From Rhizobiales bacterium CCH10-E5 (lineage in GTDB: Bacteria; Pseudomonadota; Alphaproteobacteria; Rhizobiales; Beijerinckiaceae), in NCBI GenBank assembly GCA_001556125.1, contig LSIG01000105.1, forward strand, positions 1-14,935: a DNA stretch of 14,935 bases, given 5' to 3'. Within the stretch, counting starts at the first letter, position 1. Each line of letters opens with the position of its first letter. The position numbers and the translations under genes are program-made. Of the stretch, positions 1 through 8,794 are shown one piece after another. The notes beneath the pieces are model-generated. The model saw nothing but the letters and a program-made list of their open reading frames with translations. It had not been told where the DNA came from and did no database searches.

Positions 1-2
1 CC

Positions 3-389
3 CTCGGCGCCGCCACCGCCACGACCGGCAACCTCGCGATCACCTCGACGAACGCGGGCATAACGGCGGCGACGCTGGTCGCCGGACGCGACGCGACGCT
101 CAACGCCGCAACGGCCGTTTCGGTCACCACCTCGCTCACCGCGGGCCGCACCGCCGACGTCACTGCCGGCAGCGGCACGCTCGGCATCGCCTCGCTGCTG
201 GCCGGAACCGACGCCACGCTCGCTGCCAGCGGTGCCGTTACGCTCGGCGACGCCACCGCCACGACCGGCGACCTCGCCATCGCCTCGACCGGCGCCGGCA
301 TCACCGCGGCGACGCTGGTCGCCGGACGCGACGCAACGCTCAATGCCGCGACCTCGATCGCCGTCACCACCTCTCTCACGGCCGGCCGC
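3..389 (+). repeat. 240-bp tandem direct repeat inside tpsA (1.6 copies visible)
   Basis: Bases 3-149 and 243-389 align without gaps at an offset of exactly 240 bp (80 codons). By hand I count about 23 mismatches in 147 positions, mostly at third codon positions. The shared protein core is AATLVAGRDATLNAAT. This is a higher-order repeat on top of the ~20-residue beta-helix repeats and probably continues to the left of the window. Confidence 0.8.
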
Positions 390-2300
390 GATGCCGTGCT
401 CTCGGCCATCGGTGGCACCATCGACATCGCCCGGCTCTCGGCCGGCGGTCTCCGCCTCTCCTCCTCCGCCAGCCTGACGCTCGGAACGCTCGTTTCGACG
501 CTCGGCGCCATCGCGCTGACCTCGACCGGCGGCAGCATCGACGCGACCGAGATCACTGCCGCTGGCGATGTGACGCTGACGGCGGCCGGCGCGATCCGCG
601 TCGCGCAGACCCTGTCTGCGGGAGGCGCCGCAACGGCGGCAGCGGGTGGCGTGCTGGAGATCGACCGACTCGAGGCCGGCACGACCGCCACCCTCACCGC
701 CGCCGGCGCTGCAACACTCGGCGAAGGCACGACTCTCGCCGGCGACCTGACCCTGCGCTCGACCGGCGGGGACGTCACGGCGCGCGCGCTGCGAGCCGCG
801 GCCAGCCTGCGGGTCGATGCCGCGGGCGCGATCACGGTGCCGGTCCTCGACGCCGGCCGCGATCTCGTGCTGAGTGCCGGCGGCGCTCTGCGCACCGAGC
901 AGGCCGAGGCGCGCGGCGGCGATCTCGGCGCGACCGTCGATTCGGCCGTCGCAACTCGCCTGGCCTCCTTCGGCAATCTTGCGCTCTCCGGCAGCGGCCG
1001 GCTCGCTCTTGGCTCGCTGTCCTCCGGAGGCGACCTTGCGGTCGCTTCGCGTGGCGGCTCGGTCGCGATCCTGTCCGCGCGCAGCACCGGCCGCACCGCG
1101 ATCGACGCCGATGGCGATCTCGGCCTCGGATCCGTCACCGGCGCCGACATCGCCCTGGCCTCGCGCAACGGGGGCCTCGGCGCCGAGACGATCGACGCCG
1201 CCGGTCTCGCCACGCTGACGACCGCTGGCCGCCTCGCGGTCGGCAGCCTCTCGGCGCGCGACATCCGTGCGACGGCCGGCTCCACCCTCGATGTCACGAC
1301 CCTGACCGCGGGCGGCAACGCCGAGCTGCGCTCGGGGACGGCGATGACGCTGCGCACCGCCCGCATCGGCCGTGACGCGACCCTGGTCGCGGGAGACATG
1401 CTGACGGTCCGCGAGATCGCCACGACCGCGGGCGATCTCAGCCTCGCCACCAGCGGCGCGCTGGTCGGCGGCACCTTGACGAGCGGTGGCTGGACCCGAC
1501 TCTCCGCCTCCAGCCTCGCCGTCACGCGTTTGACCAGCCGTCGTGCCGCCGAGATCGCGACGCTCGGCACGCTCGACCTCGCCGAGGCGTCGGTCGGTGG
1601 CGACGTGACGTTGACCTCGACCGCAGCCAATCTCGACCTCGGGACCGTTCTGTCCGACGGCTCGGCCACCCTGCGCGCCGCCGGCTCGATCCGGGCGGCG
1701 CGGATCGCCGCCGCCGACGTGCTGGCCTTGCAGGCCGGCCTCTCCGGCACCGGCTCGATCGCGATCGAGCGCGGCGCGGCCCTGACGACGACGGCGAGCG
1801 CACCCGACGAGGTCCGGCTCGGCCGCTTCGGCGCCGGCGCGAGCATCACCATCCTCGGCACGCGCATCTCCGCCGACATCGTGCAGCTTCCGAGCGGCGG
1901 CAGCCTGCCGCTGGCGCTCGACATCGGCGGGGTCCGCGAGACGGTCGCCGAGACGGCCGAACTTTCCGTCGAGGCCGCGGCCTTGCGCGTGGGCCGCCTC
2001 GCCCTTCGCGATGGCCGCCTCGCCACGACGGCCGGCGATCTCGGCATCCTCCGCGCCACGATCCCCGGCGCGCTGACGCTGACGACGCCGGCGATGAGCG
2101 TGCTGGCCAATAACCGCAGTCTCGCCCCCGTCACCGGCTACGACGTGCAGCTCTATCCGAAGGATCGCCCGTTCTTCCTCAACGTAAATGGCAGTAGGCT
2201 TTCGACCGACGCCTTCATCATCCAGGCCGATTCGGACGTGGCACAGCTCTCCTCTAGGGCTCGGACCCATAAAGTGATTGGCTTCACCGGCCCTATGTGA
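3..2300 (+). CDS. TpsA-like filamentous haemagglutinin/adhesin exoprotein, 5' partial and truncated at the 3' end by an IS
   Basis: The frame is open from the left edge to a TGA at 2298-2300, so the start and the N-terminal TPS secretion domain lie outside the window. The protein is almost entirely short degenerate repeats of about 20 residues rich in Ala, Gly, Thr, Leu and Asp (patterns such as LTAGRDATL, DLALAS, GSIRAARI), as expected for the right-handed beta-helix of FHA-like exoproteins secreted by two-partner secretion. It ends in a less repetitive segment (VTGYDVQLYPKDRPFFLNV). The tpsB gene directly downstream supports the role. The native frame runs to codon 2253-2255; the last 14 residues are encoded by the inserted IS. 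The missing C-terminus is present after the IS (3098-3302). Large surface adhesin is an inference from family; the ligand is unknown. Truncation may or may not abolish function, because secretion signals of this family are N-terminal. Confidence 0.87.
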   Translation, partial: LGAATATTGNLAITSTNAGITAATLVAGRDATLNAATAVSVTTSLTAGRTADVTAGSGTLGIASLLAGTDATLAASGAVTLGDATATTGDLAIASTGAGITAATLVAGRDATLNAATSIAVTTSLTAGRDAVLSAIGGTIDIARLSAGGLRLSSSASLTLGTLVSTLGAIALTSTGGSIDATEITAAGDVTLTAAGAIRVAQTLSAGGAATAAAGGVLEIDRLEAGTTATLTAAGAATLGEGTTLAGDLTLRSTGGDVTARALRAAASLRVDAAGAITVPVLDAGRDLVLSAGGALRTEQAEARGGDLGATVDSAVATRLASFGNLALSGSGRLALGSLSSGGDLAVASRGGSVAILSARSTGRTAIDADGDLGLGSVTGADIALASRNGGLGAETIDAAGLATLTTAGRLAVGSLSARDIRATAGSTLDVTTLTAGGNAELRSGTAMTLRTARIGRDATLVAGDMLTVREIATTAGDLSLATSGALVGGTLTSGGWTRLSASSLAVTRLTSRRAAEIATLGTLDLAEASVGGDVTLTSTAANLDLGTVLSDGSATLRAAGSIRAARIAAADVLALQAGLSGTGSIAIERGAALTTTASAPDEVRLGRFGAGASITILGTRISADIVQLPSGGSLPLALDIGGVRETVAETAELSVEAAALRVGRLALRDGRLATTAGDLGILRATIPGALTLTTPAMSVLANNRSLAPVTGYDVQLYPKDRPFFLNVNGSRLSTDAFIIQADSDVAQLSSRARTHKVIGFTGPM
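2254..2257. repeat. Target-site duplication, left copy (CTAG)
   Basis: CTAG immediately precedes the left inverted repeat and is matched by CTAG right after the right inverted repeat. The left copy is still in tpsA reading frame (TCT-AG). Confidence 0.8.
2258..2272. repeat. IS terminal inverted repeat, left
   Basis: GGCTCGGACCCATAA pairs with the complement of the right end (3079-3093) at 11 of 15 positions. Confidence 0.8.
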
Positions 2301-2326
2301 TTCACGGTTTCCGGGAGGAAGCGCGG

Positions 2327-3084
2327 ATGAATTGGGATCGTTTCTGGCTCACGGACGCGCAATTTGCGCGGATCGAGCCGCATCTGCCGAGGGATACGCG
2401 GGGTAAGCCTCGTGTTGACGACCGCCGTGTGATCAGCGGCATCGTCCATGTTCTGAAGTCCGGCGGGCGCTGGATCGATGCGCCGCCCGACTACGGACCA
2501 CGCAAGACGCTATACAACCGCTATGTCCGCTGGGCCGCAAAGGGCGTCTGGGTCGACCTCTTCCACGCGCTGGCCAGCGCCGGCGGTCCCCCGGCCCAGG
2601 TGCTGATCGATTCCTCCGCCGTGAAGGCGCACCGCTCGGCTTCGGGCGGAAAAGGGGGGAGCGCAACCAGGCCATCGGTCGTTCGCGCGGAGGCCGCACG
2701 ACCAAAATCCACGCGCTGACCGATCGCGACTGCCGGCCCATCGCCTTCCTGCTCACCGGAGGCCAGGTCGCTGATTGCACGGCCGGATCGGTCCTGCTGC
2801 AGCAGATGCCGGCGGCTCGCATCCTCCATGGTGACAAGGGCTATGACAGCAACGCCATCCGCCGCCAGGTCGAGGAGAACGGCACCATGCCCAACATCCC
2901 GCCCAAGGCTAACCGGCGCTGGAAGAACTGCTTCTCGCCCGTGCTCTACCGCGACCGAAACGCCATCGAGCGCATGTTCTGCCGCCTCAAGGACTTCCGC
3001 CGCGTCGCCACGCGATACGACCGCAACGCCGTCAACTTCCTCGCTGCCGTCTGCATCGCCGCGACCATCAGCTACTGGTTATGA
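2327..3084 (+). CDS. IS5-family DDE transposase, made by a probable -1 frameshift (orfA + orfB)
   Basis: The enzyme cuts and joins the IS ends. OrfA runs from ATG 2327 to TGA 2717-2719, with a Shine-Dalgarno GGGAGGAA at 2313-2320 that favours this start over the upstream GTG at 2297. OrfB is read in the -1 frame and ends at TGA 3082-3084. A shift on the A4G6 run (2650-2659) yields about 252 residues, normal for the group. OrfA begins WDRFWLTDAQFARIEPHLP, the N-terminal region typical of IS5/IS427 transposases, and carries the first catalytic Asp in LIDSSAVKAH (about D95). OrfB carries the second Asp in HGDKGYDS (about D170) and the Glu in the Y-R-E-K signature YRDRNAIERMFCRLK (about E215). 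All three DDE residues and the full C-terminus are intact, so the element may still be active. A simple indel mutation is the alternative to programmed shifting. Confidence 0.92.
2650..2659 (+). other. Candidate -1 ribosomal frameshift site in the transposase (A4G6)
   Basis: The run AAAAGGGGGG is read GGA-AAA-GGG-GGG in orfA. The heptamer A-AAA-GGG lets the AAA-decoding tRNA re-pair perfectly one base back. OrfA then reaches its stop at 2717-2719, while the -1 frame stays open to 3084. Two-frame transposases with homopolymeric slip sites are common in this IS group. I did not identify a clear stimulatory structure. Confidence 0.65.
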
Positions 3085-3093
3085 GTCTGGACC
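3079..3093. repeat. IS terminal inverted repeat, right
   Basis: TTATGAGTCTGGACC is the imperfect inverse of the left end. The transposase stop codon (TGA, 3082-3084) lies within this repeat. Confidence 0.8.
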
Positions 3094-3097
3094 CTAG
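3094..3097. repeat. Target-site duplication, right copy (CTAG)
   Basis: Second copy of the CTAG target. Joining 2257 to 3098 produces the codons TCT-AGC-TTC and restores the tpsA frame. Confidence 0.8.
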
Positions 3098-3286
3098 CTT
3101 CGGCTCCTCGATGGCGCGCGATCTCGCCCGCCTCGGCACCCTCTTCCCCTCCGCGCCGTCCTTCGGCGAAACGGCGAGGCGCTTCGTTCTCGGGGAGGAC
3201 GGCCGCTGGCGCGGCGTCTCCGGGGATCCGGAGACCACCGCCTCGATCGGCGGAACGACAGGTCCGCGCGTCAATCTCGGTGGCGC

Positions 3287-3301
3287 AGAGGGGCAGCCTT
3301 G
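3287..3301 (+). promoter_or_regulatory. Shine-Dalgarno and TTG start of tpsB, overlapping the tpsA stop
   Basis: AGAGGGG (3287-3293) sits 5 nt before TTG 3299-3301, which overlaps the tpsA stop TGA 3300-3302 as TTGA. This decides a non-ATG start: no in-frame ATG is available before the signal peptide, and the peptide begins correctly at the TTG. The overlap implies translational coupling of exoprotein and transporter. Confidence 0.8.
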
Positions 3302-4927
3302 ATCCGCTCCCGCCTGGCCTTCGCCGCAATCGCCGTTTCTCCCCTCGCGTTTTCGAATCCCGCTGCGGCCCAAATCGTGCCGCAGACGATCGAGAACGAG
3401 GCCGAGCGCCAGCGGCTCGAGATCGAGCGTCGCACGGCACCGCCGCGCCAGCGCGGCCCGGCCGTGATCGCGCCGCCCGCGGCGCCCCGGGTCGAGTTTC
3501 CGGCCGGCGGCACCACCGTTCTGCTGACGCGCATCGATTTCGATGCCTCGCGCCTGCTGGGCGCGGCCGAACTGGAGGCGATCAGCGCCCGCTATGTCGG
3601 CCGCCGCGTCGATCTCGCCGGGATCGGCCAGATCGTCCAAGCGGTGAACGATCTCTATGCCGAGAAGGGGCAGATCACCGCCAGCGCCGTCCTGCCGCCG
3701 CAGAAGCTCGATGATGGCGTGCTGCGCGTCCAGCTGGTCGAGGGGCGTGCCGGGGCGGTCTCGATCAAGGGCGGGGTGCAGACCTGGCCCTGGTATGTGC
3801 GCTCCCAGGTGCCGCTGATCGATGGCGAGGTCATCGACGCCCCTGCCCTCAACCGCGCCGTCTCGATCTTTAACCGCATCAACGATCTGCAGCTCAGGGC
3901 CCAGCTCGGCGCCGGCGCCAGCTTCGGCCTCACCGATGTCGAGCTCGCCCTCACCGAGCCGGCGCGCAACACGGTGCAGTTCTCCTACGACAACCAGGGT
4001 GTGCTCTCGACCGGGCGGTATCAGGGCACGCTCTTCCTGCGCCATCACAACCTGCTCGGCATCGACGACCGCATCGTCTTCTACGGTTCGCGCGCCCGCG
4101 GCAGCATCCTCGGCAGCGGCAGCTACACCCTGCCCGTCACGCCCTGGGGCACGCGGCTCGGGGCGAGCTTCACCCGCTCCGCCTACCGCATCGTGACCGG
4201 CGCGATCCGCGAGTTGCGGCCGGAGGGCATCTCGGAAAGCGTCTCGCTGACGCTCTCGCAGCCTGTCTTCGCGACCGACGCCATCCTCCTGCAGGCCACC
4301 GGCGCGCTCGGGACCGGCCAGGGCCGCAGCAAGCAGCTCGACATCGCCACCGTCGAAAGCCGCTACACCCGGGTCCAGGCCGGGCTCTCGCTGAACGTCA
4401 CGCTGCCGGGACTCAGCCACGCCTCGACCGCCAACTGGAGCGAGATCGCCCATGAGGACCTGCTGGCGGAGCGCAAGCGCAGCCTCACGATCCTGACCGG
4501 CACCACCAGCTCGGTCTGGCGCATCACCGAGGATCTCTACGGCACCGCCGTCGGCGCCTGGCAATATACGGGCGAGACGCAGCTGCCGGGCGACCAGATC
4601 TTCCAGATCGGCGGCCCGACCACCGTGCGCGGCTATCCGATCGGCGCCGCCTTCGGCAATTCCGGTTTCTACGGTCAGGCGGAACTGCACTGGCTACTAC
4701 CCGACCCGCTGAAGCAGCTCGAGGCCTTCGTCTTCCTCGACCACGGCATCACCTATCCCAACGCCACCGACAGCACGCGCGCGACCTCGGTGGGCGCAGG
4801 GCTGATCTGGCGCCCGGTCGACTGGGTCTCGCTCGAGGGCGGCTTCGGGCGCCCGCTCGAGCGGGTCTCGGCAAACCAGCGCGATGTCGAGCTCTACATG
4901 CGGCTGACGCTGCGCAAGAGCATCTGA
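3299..4927 (+). CDS. TpsB outer-membrane transporter of a two-partner secretion system (ShlB/FhaC/HecB family)
   Basis: This 542-residue protein belongs to the Omp85-related TpsB transporters, which bind the TPS domain of the exoprotein in the periplasm and pass it through a 16-stranded outer-membrane barrel. Visible parts are a signal peptide ending AAAQ at about residue 25; a Pro/Arg-rich linker; a POTRA_2-type domain around residues 65-155 (VLLTRIDFDAS through VQLVEGRAG); a second POTRA-like region; and a barrel with alternating hydrophobic strands ending in an amphipathic strand (VELYMRLTLRKSI). The hallmark VRGY motif of barrel loop 6 is at residues 443-446 (GGPTTVRGYPIG). Length matches FhaC and ShlB. 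The gene is complete and overlaps the tpsA stop, so tpsA is the evident substrate gene. The IS upstream may be polar on it. Family certain; substrate specificity inferred from position. Confidence 0.95.
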   Translation: MIRSRLAFAAIAVSPLAFSNPAAAQIVPQTIENEAERQRLEIERRTAPPRQRGPAVIAPPAAPRVEFPAGGTTVLLTRIDFDASRLLGAAELEAISARYVGRRVDLAGIGQIVQAVNDLYAEKGQITASAVLPPQKLDDGVLRVQLVEGRAGAVSIKGGVQTWPWYVRSQVPLIDGEVIDAPALNRAVSIFNRINDLQLRAQLGAGASFGLTDVELALTEPARNTVQFSYDNQGVLSTGRYQGTLFLRHHNLLGIDDRIVFYGSRARGSILGSGSYTLPVTPWGTRLGASFTRSAYRIVTGAIRELRPEGISESVSLTLSQPVFATDAILLQATGALGTGQGRSKQLDIATVESRYTRVQAGLSLNVTLPGLSHASTANWSEIAHEDLLAERKRSLTILTGTTSSVWRITEDLYGTAVGAWQYTGETQLPGDQIFQIGGPTTVRGYPIGAAFGNSGFYGQAELHWLLPDPLKQLEAFVFLDHGITYPNATDSTRATSVGAGLIWRPVDWVSLEGGFGRPLERVSANQRDVELYMRLTLRKSI

Positions 4928-4950
4928 ATTCACTCCGTCAGGATCACTCC

Positions 4951-5673
4951 ATGGCCCCTCTGCCGCTCTTCTATTCCAGCATCGCGGTGCTCGACCGCAA
5001 CACCCACCGGCAGTCGCGGCTGGCCCCGCCGAAGGCGCCCTATGCCTTCGCCGCCGGCGCCCATGTCCTGCCGGCGCTGATGGCCGAATTCGCACCGGCC
5101 TGCCGCGACATGCCGATCCTCTTCCTCGAGGAGCAGGGCGCGGTGTCGCCGCTCTTCATGGTCGGCATGCGTCCGGGCGAAGGCTGCTTCGTCGATGCGG
5201 AGGGGCGCTGGCGCGGCCAGCACGCGCCGGCCTATCTGCGGCGCTACCCCTTCATCGGCGGCGACCTCGCCGGCGAGCAGCAGGTCATCTGCCTCGATGG
5301 CGGCTATGCCGGGCTGCAGGAGGCGGAGGGCGAGCGCCTCTTCGACGATGAGGGCGAGCCCACGCCGGTCCTGCGCGACATCGTCGCCTTCGTCGCCGAC
5401 TATGCCGAGGCCGCCAAGGCGACCGCGGCCTTCACCGCGGCGCTGAAGGAGCTCGACCTGTTCCAGACCATCAATGTCGAGATCCGGGCCGGCGACGGCA
5501 CAACCTCCAGCTTCTCCGGCTTTTCCGCACTCAGCGCCGAGCGACTCGATGCGCTCTCGGACGAGGCCTGGACGGAGCTGCGCCGCAAGGGCTACCTGCT
5601 GCCGATCCACGCCCATCTCATCAGCCTGCAGAACTTCGCCCGCCTCGGCGATCTCGCACAGTCGCGGGCCTGA
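4951..5673 (+). CDS. SapC family protein
   Basis: A 240-residue cytosolic-looking protein without signal peptide or membrane segment. It is recognised as SapC family (PF07277-type) by the N-terminal block (FYSSIAVLDRNTHR...) followed by FAAGAHVLPALMAEF, then FLEEQGAVSPLFMVGM, LRRYPFI and the C-terminal half ending in a helix with LISLQNFARL. The family is named after a Campylobacter fetus S-layer locus gene, but no biochemical activity is established to my knowledge. The start is ATG 4951, preceded by AGGA 4940-4943. The gap to tpsB is only 23 nt, so it probably belongs to the TPS operon, and a role in production or handling of the surface adhesin is an inference from that. Family assignment is fairly sure; function unknown. 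Confidence 0.88.
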   Translation: MAPLPLFYSSIAVLDRNTHRQSRLAPPKAPYAFAAGAHVLPALMAEFAPACRDMPILFLEEQGAVSPLFMVGMRPGEGCFVDAEGRWRGQHAPAYLRRYPFIGGDLAGEQQVICLDGGYAGLQEAEGERLFDDEGEPTPVLRDIVAFVADYAEAAKATAAFTAALKELDLFQTINVEIRAGDGTTSSFSGFSALSAERLDALSDEAWTELRRKGYLLPIHAHLISLQNFARLGDLAQSRA

Positions 5674-5708
5674 TCGCGCCCGACGCCCCGACCAACGGGT
5701 GATGGACT

Positions 5709-5723
5709 CGCGCCTGTGGCGCG
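5709..5723 (+). other. Short perfect hairpin between sapC and pccB
   Basis: CGCGCC-TGT-GGCGCG gives a 6-bp stem with a 3-nt loop, 36 nt after the sapC stop. There is no U-tract, only CTTAATCC, so at best it is a weak or Rho-assisted end of the TPS operon. Confidence 0.3.
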
Positions 5724-5770
5724 CTTAATCCGGTAACGGCAAGATCGTTCGTCGGCTCCGGGGCGTCCTC

Positions 5771-7300
<1,530 letters not shown>

Positions 7301-7390
7301 GCGCGGCGGCGTGGCCTCGTGCCGGGCTCGTGCCATGCTAGGTGCGGCGAGCCAACCTCCCGACATGACAGCCCCTTCATAATCGGTTAA

Positions 7391-7416
7391 CCGGGCGCGT
7401 CCCTTCTTGCGCCCGG
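7391..7416 (+). promoter_or_regulatory. Leader hairpin immediately upstream of the MBOAT start
   Basis: CCGGGCGC (7391-7398), a 10-nt loop, and GCGCCCGG (7409-7416) form a perfect 8-bp stem ending four bases before ATG 7421. The stem occupies the place where a Shine-Dalgarno sequence should be, and no purine-rich site is visible there. It could damp translation of the acyltransferase gene or act as a terminator-like hairpin for pccB, although it has no U-tract. The structure is plain in the sequence; the role is inference. Confidence 0.5.
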
Positions 7417-7420
7417 CCCG

Positions 7421-8794
7421 ATGCTCTTCAACTCCTTCGCCTTCCTGCTCGCTTTCCTGCCGCTGGCGCTCGGCCTGCACTGGCTGGTCGAGCGATTTGC
7501 GCCGCTCTGGCGGCTGCCGCTTCTGCTGGTCCTGTCGCTGGCGTTCTATGCCTATTGGGACTGGCGCTTCCTGCCGCTGCTGATGGCCTCGATCCTGGTC
7601 AACTGGCTGGTCGCGGAGGGCTTCCAGAAGACCCGTTCCGGCGCGCTGATCACGGCTGCCATCGTCGCCAACCTGCTCGTGCTGGCGCTGTTCAAATACT
7701 TCAACTTCTTCGGCGATCTCGCTGCGATGATTCCGGGTTTGCCGGCGCCGAAGCTCGATCTGGCGCTGCCGCTCGGCATCTCCTTCTTCACCTTCCACCA
7801 CGTCATGTATCTGACCGATCTGCGCCGCGGCCAGGCGCCGCGCTACGATCTCGTCCGCTACGGGCTCTACATCGCCTTCTTCCCGCAGGTGCTGGCCGGG
7901 CCGCTGGTGCGCTGGCGCGAGATCATGCACCAGTTCGAGGAACGGCCCTATCAGCGGCCCGACGCCGCCGAGCGCTTCGGCCGCGGGCTTCTGCTGCTCA
8001 CCGCCGGCCTCGCCAAGAAGGTGCTGATCGGCGATCCGCTGGCCGAATACGCCAATCCGGTCTTCGCCGCCGCGGCCGCCGGCAAGGTCGTCTCGGTGGT
8101 CGAGGCCTGGCAGGCGACGCTGGCCTTCACCTTCCAGATCTATTTCGACTTCTCCGGCTACACCGACATGGCGCTGGGCCTCGCCCTGCTGCTCGGCATC
8201 GTCCTGCCGCAGAATTTCGAGACGCCCTATCGCTCGACCAGCATCCAGGATTTCTGGCGGCGCTGGCACATGACGCTGTCGCGCTTCCTGCGCGACTATC
8301 TCTACATCCCGCTCGGCGGTTCGCGCAGCGGCCTGCCCACGCAGGTCTGGGCGCTGTTCGCGACCATGGCGCTGGGCGGCCTCTGGCACGGCGCGGGCCT
8401 GACCTTCGTCGCCTGGGGCGCCGCCCATGGCCTGGCCCTGATCGTCGCGCTGTTCTGGCGCCGCGCCGGCTGGCCGATGCCGCCGCTGCTCGGCTGGCTT
8501 CTGACCTTCCTCTTCGTCGCGTTCTGCTGGGTGCTGTTCCGCGCGACGAGCTTCGAGACGGCGATCACCATCTACAAGGGCCTCTTCGGTCTCGCCCCGC
8601 TCGGCACAGGCTTCAAATGGCGGGCGCTGCTGCCGGCCGCCGCCTTCGCGATCATCGGGCCGACCGCCTGGGCCCTCGTCCACCGGCTCACGCCGTCGCG
8701 CTGGCTCGCCGTGGTGGCGGGCGTGCTGTTCGTCCTCATCCTCTTCAAGATCGGCGAAGACGCCAATTATGAGTTCATCTACTTCCAGTTCTGA
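7421..8794 (+). CDS. MBOAT family membrane-bound O-acyltransferase (AlgI/PatA-like)
   Basis: A 457-residue polytopic inner-membrane protein with about ten hydrophobic segments. It starts with the MLFNSFAFLLAFLPL segment typical of AlgI-like proteins, which supports ATG 7421 despite the lack of a Shine-Dalgarno sequence. Family blocks are GISFFTFHHVMYLTD, QIYFDFSGYTDMA (from Q239), the FWRRWHMTLSRFLRDYLYIPLGG region (H283) and LGGLWHGAGLTF with the catalytic histidine H323. Such enzymes pass an acyl group, usually acetyl, across the membrane to extracytoplasmic polysaccharide or peptidoglycan, working with an SGNH-type periplasmic partner. The next gene overlaps it by 26 nt and has SGNH-like features, which supports a two-protein acylation unit. 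No glycan biosynthesis genes are adjacent, so the target polymer is unknown. Confidence 0.95.
   Translation: MLFNSFAFLLAFLPLALGLHWLVERFAPLWRLPLLLVLSLAFYAYWDWRFLPLLMASILVNWLVAEGFQKTRSGALITAAIVANLLVLALFKYFNFFGDLAAMIPGLPAPKLDLALPLGISFFTFHHVMYLTDLRRGQAPRYDLVRYGLYIAFFPQVLAGPLVRWREIMHQFEERPYQRPDAAERFGRGLLLLTAGLAKKVLIGDPLAEYANPVFAAAAAGKVVSVVEAWQATLAFTFQIYFDFSGYTDMALGLALLLGIVLPQNFETPYRSTSIQDFWRRWHMTLSRFLRDYLYIPLGGSRSGLPTQVWALFATMALGGLWHGAGLTFVAWGAAHGLALIVALFWRRAGWPMPPLLGWLLTFLFVAFCWVLFRATSFETAITIYKGLFGLAPLGTGFKWRALLPAAAFAIIGPTAWALVHRLTPSRWLAVVAGVLFVLILFKIGEDANYEFIYFQF

Larger units (their letters stand above)
2258..3093 (+). mobile_element. IS5-family (IS427-like) insertion sequence, 836 bp
   Basis: The element carries a two-frame DDE transposase and is bounded by imperfect inverted repeats. 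Reading inward, the left end GGCTCGGACCCATAA (2258-2272) and the complement of the right end GGTCCAGACTCATAA (3079-3093) agree at 11 of 15 positions. CTAG flanks it at 2254-2257 and 3094-3097, fitting the short TA-centred target duplications of IS5 relatives. If the duplication is only TA, the ends move by one base on each side. It lies inside the 3' part of tpsA, and removing it with one CTAG gives an uninterrupted tpsA. Family and group come from recognition of the transposase; the named element cannot be assigned without ISfinder. Confidence 0.93.
3081..3302 (+). pseudogene. Severed C-terminal 68 codons of tpsA, now a chimeric ORF started inside the IS
   Basis: Bases 3098-3302 continue the tpsA frame once the IS and one CTAG are removed: ...DVAQLSS joined to SFGSSMARDLARLG... 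and ending NLGGAEGQP at TGA 3300-3302. As it stands, an ATG at 3081 in the IS right end opens the same frame, giving a 73-residue chimera whose first five residues (MSLDP) are IS-encoded. That ATG overlaps the transposase stop as ATGA. The fragment has no signal peptide and is unlikely to work on its own. It may still matter by carrying ribosomes to the TTGA junction with tpsB. Confidence 0.85.

Noticed and set aside
1..389. Repetitive DNA considered as a CRISPR or tandem satellite
   Set aside because: The repeats are in-frame, codon-periodic and protein-coding (beta-helix adhesin), without spacers.
3068..4690. Minus-strand frame of 540 codons opposite tpsB
   Set aside because: Antisense shadow of a clear TpsB gene; compositionally monotonous and without motifs.
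7355..7383. Possible promoter with CATAAT -10 upstream of the MBOAT gene
   Set aside because: No acceptable -35 hexamer at 16-18 bp spacing.
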